From Trifolium pratense (lineage: Eukaryota > Streptophyta > Magnoliopsida > Fabales > Fabaceae), in NCBI RefSeq assembly GCF_020283565.1, contig NC_060063.1, positions 35,736,635-35,800,634 of the forward strand: a DNA stretch of 64,000 nt, given 5' to 3'. Within the stretch, counting starts at the first letter, position 1; each line of letters opens with the position of its first letter. The notes under the pieces were generated by a model. The model ran no database searches, was not told where the DNA came from, and saw only the letters and a list, made by a program, of their open reading frames with translations. The translations under genes and the position numbers were made by a program. This document shows, in pieces, positions 1-11,181 of this stretch.

Positions 1-174
1 TATGTCCTACCTAAAGTATGGAAACAAGTCCTATGCAAAGGAAGAAGGGCTTATGTCCTAGACAAATGGTTGACAAGTTCTCAAGTTAACAATCAGAACT
101 TGAAAAATGAAGAGGAAGAATACTGGGATGACTTTATCATTAACTGTGATGAAGAGTTCTATCGCAATGATTAA
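1..174 (+). CDS. gag: Sirevirus S1 gag, C-terminal 57 codons (partial)
   Basis: The window opens in frame in the gag C-terminus. The reading ([19 protein letters not shown]...) aligns closely to the last residues of S2 gag and ends at the same TAA (172-174). No zinc knuckle is included because the start lies outside the window. As in S2, pol is not in the gag frame after this stop. Confidence 0.85.
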   Translation, partial: YVLPKVWKQVLCKGRRAYVLDKWLTSSQVNNQNLKNEEEEYWDDFIINCDEEFYRND

Positions 175-212
175 AGTTGTTTCTCATACAGCCTGCCACT
201 CAAAGAAGTATC

Positions 213-266
213 ATGAATCATTCATGGTATCTGGATAGTGGATGTTCAAGGCATATGACTGGTGAC
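213..266 (+). pseudogene. pol: Sirevirus S1 pol, protease start (cut by chromovirus A)
   Basis: The first pol ATG (213) is followed by the aspartic-protease signature [13 protein letters not shown], as in S2. The frame is broken at 267 by the TGTAACG terminus of chromovirus A. The pol sequence does not resume until 14342, by which point the rest of the protease, the integrase and the start of RT are missing. This piece cannot make a functional enzyme. Confidence 0.85.
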
Positions 267-467
267 TGTAACGACCCATTTTTCGTATTCGTATATTTTA
301 TTAAATGTATTTTATTTATTAATTGGCTTTTATTATTTTAGTGAGCGACGAATAATTATTTAGCCGAACGTAAGTTATTAGACGCGAGAACGCTCGTTTT
401 GGGCTTATGGGCGTGAGAGGCAATGGGCCTAAGCCAATTGGGCTTGGTTCATGACCTTGGAAAGTAG

Positions 468-474
468 TATAAGT
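468..474 (+). promoter_or_regulatory. Candidate TATA box in the A LTR
   Basis: TATAAGT lies about 30 bp downstream of a CCAAT motif and about 200 bp into the LTR, a plausible end of U3. The same site is kept in the 3' LTR fragment, where the sequence is cut off about 45 bp further on. Confidence 0.4.
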
Positions 475-1040
475 AGCAAGTCAAACATATGAATAGTTTC
501 ACAATTCATTTCTTTGAGTTTGAGTGAGTAAGAGCAAGAGCAAAACCATAGAGCAAGGGCTAGGGTTTGATCAAGAGAGAAAGCTTGAGTAAGAGAAGGC
601 TTGGATCATCACCAAACTTAAGGTAAGAGATTAGAATTCATGATTCTTGAGTGGCAAGGAGAGGGGAGATTGTCTATGTCTCCGTTCCCGAACTCTCCCA
701 CTCAATTTCTTTTAGACTTTCGATTAAGCTTTTGTATGTGAGTGTGATGTTCTTCATCATTACTTGTATGTGTTAATCACTAGCTTGATTTCATGATAAA
801 TATGTAAGTGTTTGGATCATGTTGAAAAAGTTTATGAAAGTTACTTAAAACCCAAGAAATTGGCATGATTTTGATTATTTGAGGTATTTGGATGTTTGGA
901 AGGGATGATTAATGTTCCTTGATACCATATATGTTTGGAATGGCTGTTTATAAGAATTTATAACATGTTTGGATGAATTTTTGAGTTGATTCAATGCTAA
1001 ACCGCCTTAGAAAACTCAAGAACAGATTTTCTTTCTGGTG

Positions 1041-1208
1041 TTGTTCGCTTAGCGAACAGGAGTTCGCTGCAGCGAACTTGTTCGCCACAAGCTCGCTACC
1101 TGTTCGCCATGTACCTGTAATCCTCTGATGTGGTTCGCTACAGCGAACTAAGCTTCGCTTAGCGAATGAGTTCGCTACCTGTTCGCTATGGATTCGCTTA
1201 GCGAACAG
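1041..1208 (+). repeat. Cluster of TTCGCT/AGCGAA palindromes in the A LTR
   Basis: Within about 170 bp there are GTTCGCTTAGCGAAC, the perfect 16-bp palindrome GTTCGCTGCAGCGAAC, GTTCGCTACAGCGAAC, TTCGCTTAGCGAA (twice) and several half-sites such as GTTCGCC and CTCGCTACCTGTTCGCC. The arms are constant while the central 1-3 bases vary. The cluster is CpG-rich compared with the surrounding AT-rich LTR. Confidence 0.8.
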
Positions 1209-2475
1209 TACTGAACCTGCAACTTTTGTTAATGTTTGTAAGTGTGATTAGGCACTTGTAACATGGTTTAAGGGTATCCTTACATGATTGTTGATACATG
1301 TTGATGCTGTTAATGCTTATTGTTAATCGTTAAATGATTGATAAACGTGTATGCAATAAGTTGTAGCTTAAAGTGAGCAATGTGATGTTTTGACATTAAT
1401 TTGTAATGTTAAGTGAATGTGTTAGGATTGTGTTCCCGCATTCATAAAAGAGTAGCTTCGAGCTAGAGAAATATCATATTGATGATATGTGTAAACATAC
1501 ATGCATTCATGTATATATATGTTGAATTGGAAACTAGGGTTCCAATAGATTTAAATGGATTTTTGAGTCCATAAGGAAGCCGAGGATCGGATTAGATGAA
1601 TCCATAAGATCTAGAGCTGCTATCCAGCAGGATATAAAACTGTTTAACTTATCCATGAGGGATATGAAGGTTTGGTAAGTTCCGAACAATCCGGCAAGAT
1701 GTAAAACTGTTTAACTTATCCATGAGGGGTAAAAGGCAATTGGTACCACATGCATTAGTCGTGTCTAGGGATGGCATGACATAGAATGATTGGCATTAGA
1801 TACATTAGGGTAAATGCGCATATATTTGATAAATGGTATGTGACATTATCTGGTTGAACTGTGCTAAACTTTATTAATTGATAACTGTTTAGTGCGATAT
1901 TTTGACGTGAGTTAGAATACGTATGATGTAGTTCGAAAGTGTAAGACCTTTCTTATACTCGTATGATATGCGGTTATGTTTTCTAACTCTCTGCTTTGTG
2001 TTATTTGCTGGACCTTTGGGGGTTCAGATATTCAGGCTGAGGATTGTGCCGACGTTTAGACTGCTGTTCTAGCGTGGTGTTGAAGTACCTTTTGGTGAGG
2101 AGACTTAGCATAGATTACTCCTCTTAGTACTAGCTTTTGACTAGAGTTTGTAAATAGTAAATGCTCTGGTAATGTAACATCGAGTCGGGGTTTTCGCTTG
2201 GCTTTCATCGTATATCGGTGTTACCTTTTTGATATGCTAGTTCTTGTATAAGTGACATCCTTAGGGATGAATATGGCTTATGTATATATATATATGTATA
2301 TATATATACATGCTTGGTTTGGATGAATCCGCTGTTGCTTTTCATGTTAAAGTTCATGACGCTCTGTGTGTATGCATTGTGTTTTAATTACCGCGTGGCA
2401 CTCTGCCTTTACACTTGTTAAAAAGTTTTTAAAATTACGTTTTTAAGGGTAGTATGGGTTAGGGTGTTACAATAG

Positions 2476-2487
2476 TGGTATCAGAGC
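2476..2487 (+). other. Primer binding site, initiator-Met tRNA (element A)
   Basis: TGGTATCAGAGC is the standard complement of the 3' end of plant initiator methionine tRNA. It starts 5 bp after the LTR end and sets the 5' LTR boundary. Confidence 0.9.
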
Positions 2488-2594
2488 AGGTCGGTTCGTG
2501 TGAACCAATTAGGACTTTTCTTTTCCCCGTATGAGCATGTGTAGGGAACACTGTTAGTACTTTCTAACGTCTAGTTGTGATTCGTTCAGGAATC

Positions 2595-5498
2595 ATGGCT
2601 GCTGCGAGAACGAATGCTCAGATTGCGGAGGCTTTGGCCGCACTCACCAACATAGTGGTTAGAGATCATCAACCTGGAAGAGAGGTAGAGATGAGGTTGG
2701 AAAGGTTCATGAAGCAGAAACCGCCAACATTTACCGGAGGTTACAACCCGGATGGAGCTCACAAGTGGCTGGAGGAACTTGAAATAATCTTTGAAGCAAT
2801 GGATTGTTCCGAGGAAGGGAAGACAACCCTTGGGACATATGTGTTGCGTGAGGAAGCGAATGTGTGGTGGAAGAACGCCAAGTTGAGGCTAGGACCCGGT
2901 GGTATGGCTATACCATGGGCAAGGTTTAAAAGAGAATTTTTGGTTAAGTATTTTCCTGTGGATGTGAAGAATAAGAAGGTGGTGGAATTCATGGAGTTGA
3001 AACAGGGAAATATGACGGTAGCTGACTATGCCGTCAAGTTTGAGACTTTATGTGCGTTTAGCCCGCATTACAACACTTTGGAAGCGGAGAACGACAAGTG
3101 TGTGAAGTTTGAAAGTGGTCTACGTCCAGACATTAAGCATATGATTGGATTTTCGCAGATAAGGGATTTTGCGACCCTTGTGAACAAGAGTAGGATTTGT
3201 GATGAAGATGGTAGAGCTAAGGTGAACTACTACAAAACTGTGAACGACCGAAAAGGGAAAGGGCAAGAGCGCGGAAAACCTTATGACAACCGCGGTAGGG
3301 GTAATACAAGTGGTGGTAAGAAGCCGGTGAATGGAAGTTGTTATAAGTGTGGAGAGCGGGGTCATATGTCGTATGATTGCCCGAAGAAATTAGACAAGTG
3401 TTTGAATTGTGGGAAGTTAGGCCACAAAGCTGAAGTGTGTAGGACAAGAGTGTTTTGTTTCAACTGTGGTGAGGAGGGCCACAAGAGTATAATCTGCAAG
3501 AAGCCCAAGAAGGTGATGGGCAAGGTGTTTGCTTTGAGTGGAGAGGATGCTAGCCTTGAGGACAATCTCATTAGAGGTACGTGTTTCATCTATGACACTC
3601 CTTTAATTGCGATTATAGATACGGGAGCGACGCATTCTTTTATTTCTTTGGATTGTGCGAAGCGTCTTAGCATTCCTTTAACGGATATGACGGGTAGGAT
3701 GGAAATAGAAACTCCTGCTAATGGTTCAGTGATTACTCGACAAGTATGTCGTAACTGCCCCGTAACCATTTTTGGTAGGCACTTTGGTATGGATTTAGTA
3801 TGTATTCCACTTAGTGGTATGGATGTAATTTTTGGTATGAATTGGTTAATCTTCAACCGGATTCATATCAACTGTCGTGAGAAGGCCGTTGTTTTTCCGA
3901 AGCCGGAGGAGAACTTGCATTTGATGAGCGGGAAGGAAGTATCGGAAGCGTTGAAAGAACATGCCGAGATGTTCATGATGTTTGCATCATTGAAACTCGA
4001 AGGAGGAGTTAAGATAGAAGAGTTACCGATCGTTTGTGAATTCCCAGATGTGTTTCCGGATGATATATCTGACGTGCCTCCAAAGCGAGAGGTAGAGTTT
4101 TCTATCGACCTAGTACCTGGAACTAGCCCGATATCGATGGCGCCGTATCGAATGTCAGCGTCAGAGTTGAATGAATTGAAGAAGCAACTTGAAGAGCTGC
4201 TTGAGAAGAGGTTTGTTCGACCGAGTGTTTCGCCATGGGGAGCGCCGGTATTGCTTGTGAAGAAGAAAGATGGAAGCATGAGATTATGTATAGACTATCG
4301 TCAGTTGAACAAAGTGACGATCAAGAATAAATATCCACTTCCGAGGATAGATGATTTGATGGATCAACTAGTTGGAGCTTGCGTGTTTAGTAAGATCGAT
4401 TTGAGATCTGGATACCATCAGATTAGAGTGAAGACGGAAGACATACCTAAGACTGCATTTAGGACGAGGTATGGGCACTACGAGTATTCAGTTATGCCGT
4501 TTGGTGTGACCAATGCACCGGGAGTTTTCATGGAGTATATGAACCGAATTTTCCATTCATTTTTGGATAGATTCGTGGTGGTGTTCATTGACGACATTTT
4601 GATTTACTCAAAATCCGAGGAAGAGCATGAAGAGCACTTGAGGATTGTTTTGCAAGTCTTGAAGGAGAAGAAGTTGTATGCCAAGTTATCAAAGTGTGAA
4701 TTTTGGATGAAAGAGGTGAGTTTCCTAGGGCATATAATTTCAAGTGGAGGAATCGCGGTAGATCCTGCGAAGGTTGACGCTGTGTCACAGTGGGGAACGC
4801 CGGAATCTGTTTCAGAGATTAGAAGTTTCCTTGGTTTAGCCGGTTATTATAGAAGATTCATCGAAGGTTTTTCGAAGTTGGCGTTACCGTTAACCAAGTT
4901 GACGAGGAAAGATCAAGCGTTTGTTTGGGATGGTATTTGTGAGAAGAGTTTCCAAGAGCTCAAGAGAAGATTGACTACTGCACCCGTGTTGATTTTACCT
5001 GATGCCAAAGAGTCGTTCGTCGTGTATTGCGATGCTTCGAAGTTAGGACTTGGTGGAGTGCTTATGCAAGGGGGTAATGTGGTAGCATATGCTTCAAGGC
5101 AACTGAAGGTTCACGAGAGGAACTATCCAACGCATGATTTGGAGTTAGCCGCAGTGGTGTTTGCTTTGAAAGTGTGGAGACACTACTTGTATGGATCGAG
5201 GTTTGAAGTGTTTAGTGATCACAAGAGTCTGAAGTACTTATTCGACCAGAAGGAGTTGAATATGAGGCAACGAAGATGGCTCGAATTCTTAAAGGACTAC
5301 GATTTTGATTTGAGTTATCACCCCGGAAAAGCCAATGTGGTGGCCGATGCATTAAGTAGGAAAACTTTGCATATGTCATCATTGATGGTGAAAGAGTTAG
5401 AGTTGATTGAAGAATTCCGAGACTTGAGTCTTGTGTGTGAGGTTACTTCTTCAAGTGTGAAGCTTGGAATATCAAGATTGACGAAAGTGGAGTCATGA
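2595..5498 (+). CDS. gag-pol: Chromovirus A gag-protease-RT-RNase H polyprotein
   Basis: I place the start at the ATG of [17 protein letters not shown], about 105 bp after the primer binding site. In order it contains a retrotransposon gag domain ([19 protein letters not shown]); three CCHC knuckles ([42 protein letters not shown]); the aspartic protease DTGATHSF; and RT with [12 protein letters not shown] and the catalytic FIDDILIYS. RNase H follows ([11 protein letters not shown], then DHKSLKYLF), ending at ADALSRK. The frame closes shortly after RNase H because of a small deletion near 5477, just before the integrase. In intact relatives gag-pol is one reading frame (family knowledge). All catalytic residues that I can see up to that point are present. 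Confidence 0.9.
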   Translation: MAAARTNAQIAEALAALTNIVVRDHQPGREVEMRLERFMKQKPPTFTGGYNPDGAHKWLEELEIIFEAMDCSEEGKTTLGTYVLREEANVWWKNAKLRLGPGGMAIPWARFKREFLVKYFPVDVKNKKVVEFMELKQGNMTVADYAVKFETLCAFSPHYNTLEAENDKCVKFESGLRPDIKHMIGFSQIRDFATLVNKSRICDEDGRAKVNYYKTVNDRKGKGQERGKPYDNRGRGNTSGGKKPVNGSCYKCGERGHMSYDCPKKLDKCLNCGKLGHKAEVCRTRVFCFNCGEEGHKSIICKKPKKVMGKVFALSGEDASLEDNLIRGTCFIYDTPLIAIIDTGATHSFISLDCAKRLSIPLTDMTGRMEIETPANGSVITRQVCRNCPVTIFGRHFGMDLVCIPLSGMDVIFGMNWLIFNRIHINCREKAVVFPKPEENLHLMSGKEVSEALKEHAEMFMMFASLKLEGGVKIEELPIVCEFPDVFPDDISDVPPKREVEFSIDLVPGTSPISMAPYRMSASELNELKKQLEELLEKRFVRPSVSPWGAPVLLVKKKDGSMRLCIDYRQLNKVTIKNKYPLPRIDDLMDQLVGACVFSKIDLRSGYHQIRVKTEDIPKTAFRTRYGHYEYSVMPFGVTNAPGVFMEYMNRIFHSFLDRFVVVFIDDILIYSKSEEEHEEHLRIVLQVLKEKKLYAKLSKCEFWMKEVSFLGHIISSGGIAVDPAKVDAVSQWGTPESVSEIRSFLGLAGYYRRFIEGFSKLALPLTKLTRKDQAFVWDGICEKSFQELKRRLTTAPVLILPDAKESFVVYCDASKLGLGGVLMQGGNVVAYASRQLKVHERNYPTHDLELAAVVFALKVWRHYLYGSRFEVFSDHKSLKYLFDQKELNMRQRRWLEFLKDYDFDLSYHPGKANVVADALSRKTLHMSSLMVKELELIEEFRDLSLVCEVTSSSVKLGISRLTKVES

Positions 5499-6853
5499 GA
5501 TTTCACGGAAGAGTTTGTGTACCGGATGTACCCGAATTGAAAGGAATGATCATGGAAGAAGGTCACAGAAGTGGTTTGAGTATTCATCCTGGAGTAACCA
5601 AGATGTATCAGGATTTGAGGAAGTTATTTTGGTGGCCGGGAATGAAGAGGCAAATTTATGAATTTGTTTATTCATGCTTAACTTGTCAGAAATCGAAGAT
5701 TGAACATCAGAAGCCGTTTGGTTTGTTACAACCAATGTTTATACCCGAATGGAAATGGGATAGCATTGCAATGGATTTTGTGGGAGGTTTACCGAAGACC
5801 AAGAAAAGTAACGAGGTGATTTGGGTAGTGGTAGATCGTCTGACGAAGTGTGCTCACTTCATTGCTATCAGGAAAGGTACTTTGGTGCCTAAGTTGGCCG
5901 AGATTTATGTGGAGCAGATTGTGAAGCTACATGGTATTCCAACAAGTATTATTTCGGATAGAGATCCGAGATTTACTTCTAGATTTTGGGAAAGCTTGCA
6001 AGAAGCTTTAGGAACGAAGTTGAGGTTGAGTTCAGCTTATCATCCTCAGACAGATGGTCAGTCGGAGAGGACGATACAATCCTTAGAGGATTTGTTGAGG
6101 GCTTGTGTTTTGGAGCAAAACGTGAATTGGGATTCTTGTTTGCCGTTGGTAGAGTTTACATACAACAACAGTTACCATTCTAGTATCGGAATGGCACCGT
6201 TTGAGGCTTTGTATGGGAGAAGGTGTAGGACACCTCTGTGTTGGTATGAAACTGGAGAAGGTGCAATTCTTGGACCAGAGATTGTACAAGAAACAACAGA
6301 GAAGATTCGGATGATTCGCGAGAAGATGAAAGCGTCTCAGAGTCGACAGAAGAGTTATCATGATAAGAGGAGGAAGGACATTGAATTCCAAGAAGGGGAT
6401 CATGTATTCCTACGAGTTACATCGACTACTGGAGTAGGACGTGCGTTGAAGTCAAGGAAGTTGACATCGAGGTTTATTGGACCGTTTGAGATTTTGAAGC
6501 GAGTTGGGAAAGTTGCGTATAGGATTGCATTACCGCCATCATTGGCGAATTTGCACGATGTTTTTCATGTATCACAGTTGCGCAAGTATGTGTCTGATCC
6601 GACACACGTGATTGAATCGGACGATGTTCAAGTGAGGGATGACTTGACCATTGAGACCGTACCCTTGAGAATCGAAGGAAGAGAAGTGAAGAGGTTGAGA
6701 AACAAAGAGATTGCATCCGTGAAAGTCGTGTGGGGAGGACCAGCTGGTGAGAATGCGACGTGGGAGTTGGAAAGTAAGATGAGAGATTCTTATCCCGATC
6801 TGTTTCTAGGTAATTTCGAGGGCGAAATTCTTTTAAGGGGGGTAGGATTGTAA
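5495..6853 (+). pseudogene. pol: Chromovirus A integrase with GPF module and chromodomain-like end (frame-separated)
   Basis: This is the continuation of pol in another frame. The first in-frame ATG (5495) is internal to the original polyprotein; homologous coding continues about 6 codons upstream of it. It shows the HHCC zinc motif (GHRSGLSIHPG, then CLTCQK), the DDE core (MDFVGG; SDRDPRF; E in SERTIQSLED), the GPF module (SRFIGPFEIL) and a C-terminal VKVVWGGPAGENATWE segment typical of Tekay chromodomains, which target insertion to chromatin. Because it is out of frame with RT, integrase would not be made as part of the polyprotein unless ribosomes shift, so the copy is probably non-autonomous. 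Confidence 0.85.
6835..6848 (+). other. Polypurine tract of element A
   Basis: AAGGGGGGTAGGAT lies directly before the TGTAACG start of the 3' LTR and overlaps the last pol codons. It serves as the plus-strand primer in reverse transcription. Confidence 0.85.
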
Positions 6854-7098
6854 CGACCCATTTTTCGTATTCGTATATTTTATTAAATGTATTTTATTTA
6901 TTAATTGGCTTTTATTATTTTAGTGAGCGACGAATAATTATTTAGCCGAACGTAAGTTATTAGACGCGAGAACGCTCGTTTTGGGCTTATGGGCGTGAGA
7001 GGCAATGGGCCTAAGCCAATTGGGCTTGGTTCATGACCTTGGAAAGTAGTATAAGTAGCAAGTCAAACATATGAATAGTTTCACAATTCATTTCTTTG
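6849..7098 (+). repeat. 3' LTR of element A, truncated after 250 bp
   Basis: It matches 267-516 with no difference that I can see, then switches to gypsy B LTR sequence. The last shared bases, TTTG (7095-7098), occur at the same place in both parents (513-516 in A, 14016-14019 in B). Confidence 0.9.
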
Positions 7099-7419
7099 TA
7101 TTTTTGGATGACTGTATGTCTTATACATTAATACTCAGACATGTTTAGTGCCTTTTGGCCTTGTGATATATTCGGTTCATAACTCGTGTCTTTTGGTTGA
7201 TGAACTTAATGTATCCGCCGTATGTAAATTATTCAGGTACACACTTTGCTTCGAGGAAGCCCTGTAATATAATGTGTCGATGTTATATTTATTTTCTATT
7301 GAATGACGAATTGCCGAGATAGCTGCGGGCGTTCACGCGCGCCATTTTATTTAAGCGTGTTGTTTTAAAAAAAAAAATAATAATACCCCTTTTTATGCTT
7401 TGAAAAACGGGGTGTTACA
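7099..7419 (+). repeat. 5' LTR remnant of element B (last 321 bp)
   Basis: Nearly identical to 14020-14341 and ending in ACGGGGTGTTACA. The visible differences are one C/T change and a small length change in the A/AAT tract near 7370. The first ~2.8 kb of this LTR was lost in the deletion that fused it to element A. Confidence 0.9.
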
Positions 7420-7422
7420 TTT

Positions 7423-7434
7423 TGGTATCAGAGC
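7423..7434 (+). other. Primer binding site, initiator-Met tRNA (element B)
   Basis: TGGTATCAGAGC lies four bases after the LTR end and is the same primer type as in element A. Confidence 0.85.
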
Positions 7435-7640
7435 TCGACAGTAGATCTTCAAAGGGAAAGTGTGTACATGGGTTAACAGTCTGAGGTCAGTCAGTTTTGA
7501 GTTCGTTTCGCGTCAGTTTAGCGAATCATTAGTGGGTAGCAGTGTGTCTTGTTTGCTAGTATTGGCGCACTAACTCGTTTCGTTAATGTGTGTCTTCAAC
7601 CAATCCGTGATTCAACTACTTTTGGCGCTTATCAAGTTGG

Positions 7641-10600
7641 ATGTGGAATATTCCGTGGAATTGGAAAAAAAGATTTATTAGGCCAAGTGTGTCTCCGTGG
7701 GGAGCATCAGTCCTAATGGTGAAAAAGGAAAGAGGGTGGAACAAATCAAAACTACAAGGGATTCTTGGAAGTAGCATTCGATGTGGTCACTCGAAGATGT
7801 TGAGTGTGGACGAGTGGACGTCGTTCTTGTAAAGGATTGCAAGTATGGAATTATTTAGGGTGACCTTTTAAGAAAATATTGGATGTCTTCTACGATGAGT
7901 TCGGGACGAGACTCGATGAAGTCGTTTAGTTGTCAAGGAGGTGCGACTGTTGTGGAATGTTGGAGCAGACAACGAGGTCAATTGGAATTAATTTCGATGA
8001 TTGGATAATCCTCGGGGCGAGTCATGTTGGAATTAATGGGTGTGGCGCATCAAGAGTGAGTGAACCTAGTGTGGTTAGGCGACGATTATATGAAGGGTGA
8101 GTACCTTAAGGGTTAAGTTGAGTGTTTAAGATATGTTAGGATTTTGAAATGTGAGTATTAAGGGTAAAATCTCGTGATAATTGAAGGTAGGAGGCCAAGT
8201 ATCACGTTGGTAAGTGAAAATCTATACGTAGTTCAGGAGATAGTAAGTATAGATGTCGAGGTGAGACAAGAATATAGTTGATTAATTGTTGGAACAAGGG
8301 TGAATTTGGAGGGATTGCTAGGTAAAGAACGAGTAGTCCAACCTTGAAAAGTAAGTTTTATGTCGATGTTAAGAGATACAAGAGGTATATAGTATGGAAA
8401 TGCCTATAGAATTGTAGATGTGTAAGTTAGAATTGTTAGTTTTGGGGGGGTAAAATGTAAGAGAAATTAAATTTCTCAAGTAGTTTGACGGGATTAGACC
8501 ATAAGTGAGTAGAGGGCCGGTATGAATGGACATTTAAGTTAACAATTTCAATCGACCAAGAGGGTTGAAGGACCAAGTAGCACCTTGAGAGTATGATATC
8601 ATAGGGGATGAAGTGGACAAGTTTTAAATAATTCAAGTTATGGACGAGAATTTTAGAAAATTTTCTAAGAAATGTCTTGTTGTGGGTAGAAAAGGGGTTC
8701 ATTAGTGAGAGTACTAAGACAAAGAGAGTGATAGTTGGAATGACTTTTTGTTGAAGGTTACGATGTAATGGAGGAATTTGATAGTATGACTAGTGTTTAA
8801 GTTCTTGAGGGATATATTCGAAGAGATTGATTTAGGAATCAAACATTATAAGGAAGTCATGTAGTGTATGGTTTTTGCTTGGTGGGTAGTCTCAAAAAGA
8901 CGAGCATTAAGATTTGAGATAAGTGTCGGACACTAGATGGATGAGCAAGATAAGTAAATTTGGAAGTTAATCATAATGACGTTCTAAGGATAAGTTTAGA
9001 GATAGTATGCATAAAGAGCTAATTACTAGGAGCTTGGAGGATTAATTATTTTTGGGGCGTTCGATTTCGAGGAACATGTTGGTTGTACCATAGAAAAGGC
9101 TAGAAGTGAGTAAGAATTTTATGATTAAGTAGATGTGTCAGGATGAGTAGCGAGAACGTATATGTGAAGTTGGTAAATAGTATTAGAAAAAAAATACTAT
9201 AACTTTAGATCGTTACGACGATTTGGGTTTGGTCGAACGGAAAAAAAAATATATTTGTTACGATGTAATTTCATGTAGAACGAGAGAGTTTTGGTTCGGG
9301 TACGCCAAATTAAGGATGTTGTTGGATTTAACGAGTTATTGGGTATAGTGGTTTGGGAACCAACTCTAGGCGGTTGTTGAACTCGGATGTTGCGAATTTC
9401 TAGAGAGTCGAGGAGGACTAATTTGGAGTTTTGGTAGAGTTATAACATCGGCGTGGTGGTCGCGACGGAATATTGAGGTTGTGTGCTAGCAAGAAGGTGA
9501 AAAGAAATAATTAGAGTTTGTAAGGAAAGGCTGGCAACCTTATTGTTTAATTTGTCAGAGTCAAAAGGAATAGTAAGAAGGATTGCATTGACGTATCTCG
9601 TAAGAAGTTAAGGTTGAGTTAAGAATCACACGAGGAGTGTATGCCAATGAAAGTGGAACTTGGTATATGTAGATAAAAGCACCAAAGAATAGCGATGGAG
9701 AAAAGAGGTTTAAATTGGAAAAGAATGTTACGGTTGGTATCCGAACGACTAAATTATTAAATGGAAAATTGCACATCGGAATTTGGACGTCGAGACAAGT
9801 TTAAGTAGTGATGTGACATTAAAGGACAAGTGAATGGAGCGAGGAAGTTAGTCGTTGGGAGAAACTTTTTCATGAGGAGTACTGAAGAAACACATGGAGA
9901 TGTGGTTCATGCTAATTGAGGATTCACAAATAGGACTACCTCACACATAATTTGGAAAATTATGATTGTGTGTGTATTAAGGATTCGAAATCACCACATG
10001 AATGGATGTCATGGCGGTAAAATTGTTGTATGCGAATATGAAAAGGAGGTTAGTAATCGTTCTAATGAATACGGGCATAGCATGGTGGAAAGTGCACGTT
10101 GAGAAAATCAAGGACATCGGATGTTAACGATAAAAGGGAGATGTTGGAACAATTAAAGAGGTCGAGGGTGACAAACTCTTTTGAGGAAAAGAGAATTTAG
10201 TGGTATGAGGAAAGAAACTCAAGGGAGTTTTAAAATGGTTTGGGAATTTAACAAAAGATGGTGCGTGCCAACGGTGGTAGTCAACGAAGAGAAATGTTTT
10301 GTGTTGAGGACTGCAAGGGTGAGCTAAGTGTTCAGTTGGAAAAAAAAAATGTGCAGACGCGTAAGGGGTTGAATTGTGGAAAGCGGAGATTTGTTTAAAA
10401 GGAAAAGTTGCTTGAGATTTGGATAAAGAAAATCCAAGAGACATAGACGGTATAGTTCGCAAGTGCCAAGGAAACGTGGGAGTTGTAATCACCAACCGGA
10501 TGTTGGGATGATATTATTAAGAATGAGATTGGAATGAGATCCGTGAATGAACGAATGGTTAGGCGAAGTTTTGAGATTAAGAAAATTTAAGGATTTACAG

Positions 10601-11160
10601 ACATTGGTAAAGTTGTAAGATTCTACAAAGATGATAATTTCTTTTGGAGTGTTTATGTTTTGGGGGGATTGTGTCTCTTCAGCGAGATCGAGGTAGTAAG
10701 AAATTGCGGAAGGGTTTGGTAAACCACGAAGGAATTGTTGAACCTTTGTGGCTCAGATGATTTTGAGCACAAGTGACGGAGAGCGCTATTGTAGTTTGGT
10801 AAAGATGGTATATGTCACCATCATGGTTGTCGGCTATCTATTGACAAATTGAGGGACTGATCACTCTTAATCTCTTGTTAATAGTAGACGGAATCGTGTT
10901 GACTGAAATAGACTAGTTTTGCCGACTTTAGTAGTGCATAGAGTTTTTGGAAATTCTTTGGAGGACAGTCGGTCACCACTTGGCGTGAACCTAATGGAAT
11001 AGGCTATGAAGCAGAGACGGAAAAATGTGACCTTGGAAGCAGAATGTGTTGACCTAGGTTCGTGGACTGGTGGTAAAAGTAATTTGGAATGGTGAACTCT
11101 TTGTGTGGTGTTAGTAATAAATGGTTGAGCTATCACTCCTGCTTAGTTTCGAGGACGAAA
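7641..11160 (+). pseudogene. Element B internal region with pol relics
   Basis: A short in-frame stretch at 7668-7733 reads [20 protein letters not shown], the start of a chromovirus RT domain (compare element A at about 4210-4268). Near 9520-9580 a degraded reading contains CLICQSQK, like the integrase zinc motif CLTCQKSK. At 11148-11181 the GTTTCGAGGACGAAAC context typical of chromovirus pol ends precedes the 3' LTR. Between these the strand is rich in A, G and T with stops in every frame. No gag, protease or catalytic core can be read. It could be an ancient pol decayed by point mutation and deletion. Confidence 0.6.
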
Positions 11161-11181
11161 CTTCTTTTTGGTGGGTAGAAA

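Larger units (their letters stand above)
267..2471 (+). repeat. 5' LTR of chromovirus A
   Basis: It runs from TGTAACGACC to GGGTGTTACA and is bounded on the right by the primer binding site. The first 250 bp recur at 6849-7098. It contains a CCAAT motif (434-438), a TATA-like box near 468, a cluster of GTTCGCT/AGCGAAC palindromes (1041-1208) and a TA-rich tract near 2281-2310. There is no open coding sequence. Confidence 0.9.
267..7098 (+). mobile_element. Ty3/gypsy chromovirus A (Tekay type)
   Basis: The element starts with TGTAACGACCC inside the S1 pol. Its parts are a 2205-bp 5' LTR, an initiator-Met PBS, gag-protease-RT-RNase H-integrase with a C-terminal chromodomain-like region, a polypurine tract and the first 250 bp of the 3' LTR. 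Those 250 bp look identical to 267-516, so the insertion is recent (inference). The 3' LTR stops at 7098, where it is fused to gypsy B. The bases before the insertion are GTGAC; the matching right target duplication has been lost. Confidence 0.9.

Noticed and set aside
3863..4279. A 138-codon minus-strand ORF opposite the chromovirus RT
   Set aside because: A shadow of the RT coding frame with a Ser/Asn-rich composition and no upstream signals.
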